A stretch of DNA of 5,928 nucleotides, taken from Acidobacteriota bacterium. GTDB lineage: Bacteria; Acidobacteriota; Aminicenantia; UBA2199. This document shows, piece by piece, positions 1 through 4,712 of the stretch. The DNA lies in NCBI GenBank assembly GCA_021817755.1, contig JAKAGC010000283.1, positions 1 to 5,928 on the forward strand. Reading direction: 5' to 3'. The notes below the pieces were generated by a model. The model saw nothing but the letters and a program-made list of their open reading frames with translations. It had not been told where the DNA came from and searched no databases. The translations under genes were made by a program, and so were the position numbers. Each line of letters starts with the position of its first letter. The first letter of the stretch is position 1.

Positions 1-503
1 GCATATTTTGAAAGATTTTCATGATCGAATTTTTCATGAAAAATCTTTCTCCAAAGATGCAGGAAATCACTTAATTTTGGAATCGCATCGACTTCATCGA
101 AAAGAAGTATAATTTTCTTATTTTTATCGAGGGGGCAAAAGTTTTTCAGAAATCGATAAAAATTCATAGAGGGTGAAAAATTCTCCCATTTTTCATTATC
201 ACTTTTATGAAAATCGAGAGACAATTGGCTACAAAATTCATTCATTACCCATGAGTAAAAATGCTCTTCAGTTTCCGGCATCAACTGGAAATCAATATAT
301 ATTATATAGTGGGCACTTAATTCATTTCTGAGCTGCATTAAAAATGTTGTTTTTCCACTTTGTCTGGAGCCTGTAATGCACCAGTAGTCACCTTGTTTTA
401 TTCCTTTTATAACATTTTCCAACTCTTCATTCCTGGAAATGATTATGAATTTATCACGTATAGGATCGAGAGAGCCATTAAACCTAAATGGATTTTCAGA
501 CAT
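1..503 (-). CDS. AAA-like domain ATPase (AAA_35 type), N-terminal part, runs off left edge
   Basis: An open frame starts at the ATG at 503..501 and stays open to the left edge, giving 167 full codons without a stop; the C-terminus lies outside the window. The N-terminus begins MSENPFRFNGSLDP and leads into a P-loop: Walker A GSRQSGKTT at residues 45-53 and Walker B IILLFDEVD at 131-139, ending in the DE pair expected for ATP hydrolysis. An N-terminal NPF..G.LDP stretch followed by a G.RQSGKTT P-loop is characteristic of the AAA_35 family (PF14516), cytoplasmic P-loop NTPases of poorly known role often fused to other domains. A purine-rich Shine-Dalgarno (AAAGGGGA) precedes the start, and a near-consensus promoter lies at 605..577. 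It follows the TA genes on the same strand after a 205-base gap and is probably transcribed independently. No signal peptide is seen. The fold is secure; the cellular role is unknown. Confidence 0.82.
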   Translation of the reverse strand, partial: MSENPFRFNGSLDPIRDKFIIISRNEELENVIKGIKQGDYWCITGSRQSGKTTFLMQLRNELSAHYIIYIDFQLMPETEEHFYSWVMNEFCSQLSLDFHKSDNEKWENFSPSMNFYRFLKNFCPLDKNKKIILLFDEVDAIPKLSDFLHLWRKIFHEKFDHENLSKY

Positions 504-576
504 CTAGTTTCCCCTTTTCTAACGCTGATTTACATTTATATTTGGCCAATATTGCTATCCTATTCATCATATATCC

Positions 577-605
577 ATAATAGTAGAATCAATGTTTATT
601 GTCAA
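577..605 (-). promoter_or_regulatory. Sigma-70-type promoter for the AAA-like ATPase gene
   Basis: On the minus strand a perfect -35 TTGACA (605..600) is followed by a 17-base spacer and a -10 TATTAT (582..577). The predicted transcription start is near 570, leaving a leader of about 65 bases before the ATG at 503. This supports independent expression of the ATPase rather than read-through from the TA pair. Assigned from hexamer match and spacing only. Confidence 0.5.
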
Positions 606-665
606 GTTGAATGGCGAATAATCAACAATTCTTATTTTAGAAAAGCTAATGAATAAAATAATTTC

Positions 666-699
666 TTATATCCTCTCCGGGAGTCCAAATGGGATATGA
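666..699 (-). terminator. Weak hairpin after the PIN toxin gene, possible terminator
   Basis: ATATCC at 668..673 pairs with GGATAT at 692..697, extended by one G-U and one A-U pair, around an 18-base loop that can form a further CTC/GAG stem. It starts about 10 bases past the toxin stop codon on the minus strand. The bases after it (AAGAAATTATTTT) are U-rich but not a clean U-tract, so intrinsic termination is only a possibility. The rest of the 205-base gap (504..708) shows no gene, only this hairpin and the promoter at 577..605. Confidence 0.28.
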
Positions 700-708
700 T
701 AGGAAAAT

Positions 709-1134
709 CTATTGAAACTGATTGTGATTGCATTGCAAAAATTCTTCTGCTGTCATGATGATGATATCTGATAACTTATAATCTTTTTTATTTCTTGTCA
801 CAAGATAATTAATATGGCTTGCTCTTGCTGCATAATACTGAATGGCATCCTCGAAATCCGTAAACCCTGAAGTGAGGGCCATATCGATTATTCTTTCATT
901 CACAGGGACTATACTGACTAATAGTTTTATTTTGAGTAATTTTTTAATAGCCTGCTCTTTTCCTAATTGCTTACAAAGGATATAATAAAGATTGGCGAAA
1001 ATAATAGGAGAAACATAGGCTTTAATACTTGATTGCTCCGCTAAAGAAAACAAACGAGCCGCGTGTTTATAAAAAGGCTCTCTCTTACTTAGAAAGTCCA
1101 GTATGATATCTGTATCGACAAATAATTCAACCAT
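709..1134 (-). CDS. PIN-domain toxin of a type II toxin-antitoxin pair
   Basis: This 141-residue protein is a single PIN domain, the usual size for toxins of the VapC/PIN_3 type, which are Mg2+-dependent RNases acting on cellular RNA. The N-terminal strand VELFVDTDIILDFL carries D7 and D9. The C-terminal acidic cluster FTDFEDAIQYYAA contains D93, E95 and D96, and a late TRNKKDYK (113-120) is the characteristic strand-turn before the last helix. The mid-domain helix (SPIIFANLYYIL, 42-53) lacks the Glu that many VapC toxins have there, as is common in PIN_3-like members; the remaining acidic residues look intact, so activity is plausible. The start at 1134 is six bases after the antitoxin stop. 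It has only a weak Shine-Dalgarno (AGGT), suggesting translational coupling to the antitoxin, which would keep toxin yield below antitoxin. The RNA target cannot be inferred. Confidence 0.9.
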   Translation of the reverse strand: MVELFVDTDIILDFLSKREPFYKHAARLFSLAEQSSIKAYVSPIIFANLYYILCKQLGKEQAIKKLLKIKLLVSIVPVNERIIDMALTSGFTDFEDAIQYYAARASHINYLVTRNKKDYKLSDIIIMTAEEFLQCNHNQFQ

Positions 1135-1140
1135 TGGGGG

Positions 1141-1389
1141 TTACCTATATTTCTGAATTAAATATTCAGCATAAACATCATTCAAATTGATATCCTCTTT
1201 TAGATGTATAATCCCTGATAATTCTTTGACTAAAGGGGAGTATTGTATTTCTTTATCTTTTTTTTGATGGGATAACGAATTAAAATACTTTTCCACAATT
1301 CCGGATAAGCTCATATTCATTTTCTTTGCATAATGCTTGGCTTCTTCGATTGCATCTTTATCCAATTTGAGAGTCAGTTTTGCATCCAT
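1141..1389 (-). CDS. Antitoxin, DUF6364-type, ribbon-helix-helix-like N-terminus
   Basis: An 82-residue protein encoded immediately upstream of the PIN toxin. It opens MDAKLTLKLDKDAIEEAKHY, a short beta strand followed by a lysine-rich helix, then a second helix (MSLSGIVEKYFNSL, 26-39). This is the strand-helix-helix plan of ribbon-helix-helix DNA-binding antitoxins and resembles the DUF6364 family seen with PIN toxins. The C-terminal half carries SPLVKELSGII (51-61), a conserved block in these antitoxins, then an acidic segment and helix (KEDINLNDVYAEYLIQKYR) that would wrap and neutralise the toxin. A strong Shine-Dalgarno GGAGGT (1400..1395) sits five bases before the ATG, much better than the toxin's. 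By analogy with the family, it should neutralise the toxin and, as a complex, repress the promoter at 1453..1425. Confidence 0.86.
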   Translation of the reverse strand: MDAKLTLKLDKDAIEEAKHYAKKMNMSLSGIVEKYFNSLSHQKKDKEIQYSPLVKELSGIIHLKEDINLNDVYAEYLIQKYR

Positions 1390-1415
1390 TATTAACCTCC
1401 ATACATAAAATGTTA

Positions 1416-1445
1416 TACGTACAAAATATATTGTTACTTTACGTA
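1416..1445. promoter_or_regulatory. Candidate TA operator: paired TACGTA palindromes
   Basis: Two perfect TACGTA palindromes lie at 1416..1421 and 1440..1445, centres 24 bases apart. One sits in the promoter spacer and the other at the predicted transcription start (near 1418). Between them an imperfect ACAA/TTGT inverted repeat (1421..1434) surrounds the -10 box. Paired short palindromes over the promoter are the normal operator layout for ribbon-helix-helix antitoxins, so binding here would occlude RNA polymerase. Inferred from position and symmetry only. Confidence 0.45.
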
Positions 1446-1453
1446 TTTGTCAA
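1425..1453 (-). promoter_or_regulatory. Sigma-70-type promoter of the toxin-antitoxin operon
   Basis: On the minus strand a perfect -35 TTGACA (1453..1448), a 17-base spacer and -10 TATATT (1430..1425) lie 35 bases upstream of the antitoxin ATG. The predicted start near 1418 gives a leader of about 30 bases containing the GGAGGT Shine-Dalgarno. Such a strong core promoter fits an autorepressed TA operon. Confidence 0.62.
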
Positions 1454-1591
1454 GTAATATTTTTAAATATTTCTCATTATTATAAAAAGAACTTATTTTA
1501 ATAGTCACTGAAATTGACCGGATTGGAATATGAAAACAATGAGGTAAATAGGTTTCAAAAAATGGTCTATTGATGCAAGATTTGAGGTACT

Positions 1592-1650
1592 TCAATGGGC
1601 CTATTGGAAATCTATTAGTAAAGGACAATCTATATCAATAGGCCACTTGA
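1592..1650. repeat. Two copies of a 16-base dyad, consensus TCAATrGGCCtATTGA; candidate operator
   Basis: Copy 1 (1592..1607) reads TCAATGGGCCTATTGG and copy 2 (1635..1650) reads TCAATAGGCCACTTGA. Each is an imperfect palindrome centred on GGCC, and they lie 43 bases apart, close to four helical turns. A degenerate third copy (1558..1573) keeps the right half CTATTGA. Copy 2 runs into the -35 box proposed for the plus-strand metal operon, so binding there would interfere with polymerase. Because the copies are themselves dyads, the left copy's GGCCTATTG can also pair with CAATAGGCC of the right copy as a 9-base-pair RNA stem followed by TTTTT. That could mimic a terminator, but no plus-strand gene lies upstream to terminate. 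An operator is the better reading. Confidence 0.4.
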
Positions 1651-1675
1651 TTTTTACTAAAAAAAATGATATATC
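1647..1675 (+). promoter_or_regulatory. Candidate promoter of the metal-efflux operon
   Basis: TTGATT (1647..1652), a 17-base A-rich spacer and TATATC (1670..1675) form a four-of-six plus five-of-six match to the sigma-70 hexamers. The predicted start near 1682 is only about 10 bases before the first ATG, so the message would be nearly leaderless with at most the GAAAG at 1681..1685 as ribosome site. The overlap of the -35 with a palindromic repeat suggests a repressible promoter. Confidence 0.4.
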
Positions 1676-1691
1676 TATCTGAAAGTAACTA

Positions 1692-2141
1692 ATGAGAAAA
1701 CAAAATCTATTTCCTGTTATAACACTCCTTGCGATTCAATTCCTTCTTATATTCCAGGAATCGATTCTGAGCCAGGTTCTCTGCTATAAAGATAATGAAC
1801 CGACTGCCCTAGAAATTGCGGTGGGTGATTTTAAATGCTCCTGCGCTACTACTTGCTCCAATCATCAACTGCCAATTACTGAGCATGAAACTTCTGAATT
1901 ATGTAACCCGCTTACCTGTACAGATCAACCGGTAAACAGTTCCTGGCTGACTCGAATAATTTCTCCAACTTCTTTTCAAATTGAAATTATTACAATTCCC
2001 AACTTCAATTCTTTTTTAAATATTATCTTAAATTCTCGTTTATCACTTGAAATTCCAACAATATACGAATTAATGAAACGAGCTACTAAATTTCTACCGG
2101 AAATATTAACTCCGACAACAAACGCTCCTCTGCGTTGTTGA
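1692..2141 (+). CDS. Small exported cysteine-rich protein leading the metal-efflux operon
   Basis: I cannot assign this 149-residue protein to a named family. Residues 1-30 are a basic start (MRKQN) and a hydrophobic stretch (FPVITLLAIQFLLIF) that reads as a signal peptide or membrane anchor, so the rest should be periplasmic. The mature part has seven cysteines: LCYKDNEPTALEI (C31), a CSCATTC cluster (C49, C51, C55), C71 and C76 in CNPLTCTDQP, and C149 as the last residue, plus H58 and H65. From memory, small exported proteins with a similar LC....-E...C...C.D.P pattern occur upstream of CzcC/TolC genes in metal-efflux operons. That and the position suggest a periplasmic metal-binding or sensing role. 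The C-terminal half (from about 86) is Ile/Leu-rich with no cysteine until the end. The Shine-Dalgarno is weak (GAAAG). A 92-base gap separates it from the next gene. The gene call is likely; the function is inferred. Confidence 0.6.
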   Translation: MRKQNLFPVITLLAIQFLLIFQESILSQVLCYKDNEPTALEIAVGDFKCSCATTCSNHQLPITEHETSELCNPLTCTDQPVNSSWLTRIISPTSFQIEIITIPNFNSFLNIILNSRLSLEIPTIYELMKRATKFLPEILTPTTNAPLRC

Positions 2142-2164
2142 TTAATCCTCCGTATCCTATTCTC

Positions 2165-2193
2165 CACTGAACAGTAAAAAACTATTTTCAGTG
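2165..2193 (+). other. Hairpin between the cysteine-rich gene and the TolC gene
   Basis: CACTGAA (2165..2171) pairs exactly with TTCAGTG (2187..2193), with an inner AGT/ACT stem capped by AAAAA. No U-tract follows directly, though the region to 2220 is T-rich. It could attenuate, stabilise or process the transcript, setting different levels for the first gene and the pump genes. A good -10-like TATACT (2202..2207) lies just after it but without a convincing -35. Confidence 0.35.
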
Positions 2194-2233
2194 TAAAAGA
2201 TTATACTTTATATTTTTATTTACGGAGGACGAA

Positions 2234-3499
2234 ATGAAATCATGCATTACTAAAGGGTTTCTTATGGTTGCCCTAACCTGTCTTATGGGTTTCACCTTTT
2301 TAAATGGGGACACATCTGGGGATAAATCGGCATTCACTCTGGATCAACTAATAGGGTTGGCTGAGCAAAATAATCTGCAAATTAAAGTTTCAGAACTGGA
2401 CAAAAAAATTGCAGTGGAAGAATATAAGGGATTGCGTTCCTTTGAAAACCCGGAATTAGAATACTCTAAAGGACAGGGTGAACCTGAAGAAGAAGCTCAT
2501 GAGAAAAAAACAATTTGGGGATGGAGTGCAAAATGGTCTATTCCAAACCCCTTCTATAGATATTATTTTTTAAAATCAAAACGGGGAAATATATCTGAGG
2601 CAGGAAGCCTAACAGATATTGAAAAGAATGAAACAATACGGGAAGTTAAAACCTATTTCTATAAGATTGAATTATCTTCAAAATTAAAATCATTGTGGGA
2701 AGAAAAATCCCGAATTTTAGAAGAAATTTACAATATTACCAAGGTAAAAGTTGAATTAGGAGAATCAAAAGAAATTGATTCTCTGCGAGCTTCGATGGAA
2801 GTACAAAAAAATATTGCGAAAGGTTTTAGTATGGATAAAACAATTTCGACTGAAAGGCATGCGTTGCGCGAATTATTGGATTTCAAAATACCTGCCAATT
2901 TCACATTAAGCAAAGAGTGGTTAGATGAACAAGCGAAAGAATCTTTAACAATTGGGCCTCTCCCTTTTGAAAATACCACAATAATCAACAATGCTCCTTC
3001 TGTACGTCTTGAAGCTTCCCGGGCAGAAAGAGAAAAAGCAAACCTTTCTGCTTCACGGCTGTCACTGATTGAATCAATCGATTTTTTCGGTGAACAAGGA
3101 AAAGAACTGGATGGGAAATTATGGAAAGTTGGTGTGGGAATTTCTATTCCTTTATTTAATTGGAAAAAAGCAGAAGTTCGAGAAGCAAAATACTTAACAG
3201 AAAAAGCAACTATCCAATTAAACCAGGCAAAAAAACACCTAATTTCAGAAATCCTGCGAATTTCTTCAGAGATGCAAATACTGTTAAAACAAATCGAAAC
3301 ATTTAAAACCTCTATCCTTGAAGTTGGAAAACAAAACCTTGAAATTTCTCAAAAGCTTTACAAAGAAGGAGAAATTCCGATGATGGTTTTACTGGATGCC
3401 CAGGATAGCTACTTCGAGACGATTGGGAATTATTATGAAGCGATAACGGAATGGTATATTCTAAGAGCAGAATATGATGCTCTTTTTGGAGGCAATTAA
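2234..3499 (+). CDS. TolC-family outer-membrane factor (CzcC-like) of a metal RND efflux pump
   Basis: A 421-residue protein, the normal size for CzcC/CusC-type outer-membrane factors, which trimerise into an outer-membrane barrel with a long periplasmic alpha-helical tunnel through which the pump exports its substrate. Residues 1-25 form a signal peptide (hydrophobic FLMVALTCLMGFTFL). Two internal repeats follow. Repeat 1 runs from TLDQLIGLAEQNN (35-47) through beta segments at 72-83 and 95-110 to a long helix with GESKEIDSLRASMEVQ (176-191). Repeat 2 runs from about 255 through VGVGISIPLFNW (299-310) to KEGEIPMMVLLDAQDSYFE (377-395). The latter is the OEP-family helix signature. A strong GGAGG (2224..2228), five bases before the ATG, fixes the start. 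The stop overlaps the adaptor's start by one base (TAATG). Membership in the TolC family is secure; the CzcC-like label rests on the downstream pump. Confidence 0.93.
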   Translation: MKSCITKGFLMVALTCLMGFTFLNGDTSGDKSAFTLDQLIGLAEQNNLQIKVSELDKKIAVEEYKGLRSFENPELEYSKGQGEPEEEAHEKKTIWGWSAKWSIPNPFYRYYFLKSKRGNISEAGSLTDIEKNETIREVKTYFYKIELSSKLKSLWEEKSRILEEIYNITKVKVELGESKEIDSLRASMEVQKNIAKGFSMDKTISTERHALRELLDFKIPANFTLSKEWLDEQAKESLTIGPLPFENTTIINNAPSVRLEASRAEREKANLSASRLSLIESIDFFGEQGKELDGKLWKVGVGISIPLFNWKKAEVREAKYLTEKATIQLNQAKKHLISEILRISSEMQILLKQIETFKTSILEVGKQNLEISQKLYKEGEIPMMVLLDAQDSYFETIGNYYEAITEWYILRAEYDALFGGN

Positions 3500-4710
3500 T
3501 GAACAGATTACTCAAATATATAACTCTATCAATTCTTATTATAAGCAGTATTTTATTAATTCAGTGTGGAAGTAACACTAAAAGCAATGGAGAGGAAACT
3601 GTGGGACAAGGACCAGAATCAGGGGGGTTACGTTCCCTCTCTATTTCACCTGAAATGGTTCAAAAATGGAACCTAAAATTTGCTTTCCCTGAACAGCGTG
3701 AATATGTTGAAAAAATAACATTAAATGGTGTTTTAAAAGGAAACAATGAAACGACATTTCTTATTACCCCTCGGGTTTGCGGCATTGTTTCGGAAATAAA
3801 AAAAGATGTGGGAGATTTAGTAGAAAAAGGAGATGTTCTTTGCGTTCTAAATTCCTCTGAGCTACTGGACATTAAAACGAAATATATTAAAGCTCTGGGC
3901 GATTTCAAAATGAAAAAAGAAAATTTTGAACGCGGTAAAAACCTTATTAAAATTAAAGGACTTGAACAAAAAGAACTAACATCGAGAGAAACAGATTATA
4001 AATCAGCGATGGCGGACCTTTTCTCCCTGGAATCGGAATTGATATCGGTTGGATATGACAAAATCTCCCTCCAAAGAATAAAAGAAGCATTACAACAGGA
4101 TGATACATCTAAAATAAGTGCTTTTCTTACTCCTGATTACAAAATTCTTTCTCCTATCAAAGGAAAAATCATATCACGTGATTTAAATCTGGGAGAACGG
4201 GTGGATGAAAATAAAAACATATATGAGGTCTCGAATACGAGCAAACTACTGGTAATATTGGATGCGAATGAAAAAGACCTTGAAAACATCGAAAAAAACA
4301 AAGAACTTATTGTTACTACAGATGTTTATGGGGGAGTAATATTCAAAGGTTATGTACAGGTAATAATGGAAAAAATCGACCCGGTACTTCGGACGATTAA
4401 AGTGAGGGGTATTATCGATAACGAAGAAGGCCGTTTGAAACCGGAGATGTTTGTTAAAGGGATGCTGGAGAAAAGACTAAAAGAATCACGAGTTGGAATT
4501 GGAGCGAATGCATTGGTAAAAATCTCAGGTATCGATGGCGTTTTTGTAAAAGAGGGAGATAAATTCAAATTTAAACCGGTTGAAATCCTGGCTATTGACT
4601 CAGTGGGTAATGCATTCGTAAATGGTTTGTCCACCAAAGATAATGTTGTGGTGGAGGGTGCTTTTTACCTGAAATCAGAGTTCATGGTGCAGGATGAAGA
4701 AGGAGAATAA
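3499..4710 (+). CDS. Periplasmic adaptor lipoprotein (CzcB-like membrane fusion protein)
   Basis: A 403-residue membrane fusion protein that bridges the inner-membrane pump and the outer-membrane factor. The N-terminus is a lipoprotein signal, KYITLSILIISSILLIQC, with C23 as the lipidation site; Gln at -1 is atypical. After a flexible linker (24-45) the domains follow family order: first half of the barrel-sandwich (TPRVCGIVSEIKKDVGDLVEKGDVL, about 90-114), alpha-helical hairpin (about 121-205), second barrel-sandwich half (ILSPIKGKIISRDLNLGERVDE, 216-237), beta-barrel (about 246-325, with DPVLRTIKVRG and RLKPEMFVKG) and membrane-proximal domain (330-395). No His-rich N-terminal metal-binding segment is present. 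C94 and C115 lie within the sandwich domain. The GGAGG Shine-Dalgarno (3488..3492) is inside the end of the TolC gene, so translation is probably coupled. The pump gene begins two bases after its stop. Confidence 0.93.
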   Translation: MNRLLKYITLSILIISSILLIQCGSNTKSNGEETVGQGPESGGLRSLSISPEMVQKWNLKFAFPEQREYVEKITLNGVLKGNNETTFLITPRVCGIVSEIKKDVGDLVEKGDVLCVLNSSELLDIKTKYIKALGDFKMKKENFERGKNLIKIKGLEQKELTSRETDYKSAMADLFSLESELISVGYDKISLQRIKEALQQDDTSKISAFLTPDYKILSPIKGKIISRDLNLGERVDENKNIYEVSNTSKLLVILDANEKDLENIEKNKELIVTTDVYGGVIFKGYVQVIMEKIDPVLRTIKVRGIIDNEEGRLKPEMFVKGMLEKRLKESRVGIGANALVKISGIDGVFVKEGDKFKFKPVEILAIDSVGNAFVNGLSTKDNVVVEGAFYLKSEFMVQDEEGE

Positions 4711-4712
4711 AA

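Larger units (their letters stand above)
1390..1691. other. Intergenic region between the divergent TA and metal-efflux modules
   Basis: These 302 bases hold no convincing gene. The TA promoter and its TACGTA palindromes occupy the left third. The right third carries two copies of a 16-base dyad and a promoter candidate for the plus-strand operon. The middle (about 1455..1555) is AT-rich with no structure I can assign. A 64-codon minus-strand frame across 1434..1628 has no homology I recognise and overlaps these control elements. Confidence 0.7.

Noticed and set aside
360..656. Plus-strand frame of 98 codons
   Set aside because: Its first half is antisense to the AAA-like ATPase start region, including the Walker A motif, and its second half covers that gene's promoter. 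It has no ribosome site and no recognisable protein features.
1434..1628. Minus-strand frame of 64 codons in the intergenic region
   Set aside because: It overlaps the TA promoter and the dyad repeats, has no recognisable domain and no good Shine-Dalgarno.
1598..1655. Nine-base-pair inverted repeat followed by TTTTT, resembling a rho-independent terminator on the plus strand
   Set aside because: No plus-strand gene ends upstream, the loop is 27 bases, and the arms are better explained as halves of two repeated dyads next to a promoter.
1976..2167. Minus-strand frame of 63 codons
   Set aside because: Antisense to the 3' part of the cysteine-rich gene, with no family resemblance and no ribosome site evident.
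3312..3515. Minus-strand frames inside the TolC and adaptor genes (also 2728..2991, 3660..3908, 4350..4637 and 5348..5614)
   Set aside because: All are antisense shadows of genes with clear family signatures and lack their own ribosome sites or domains.
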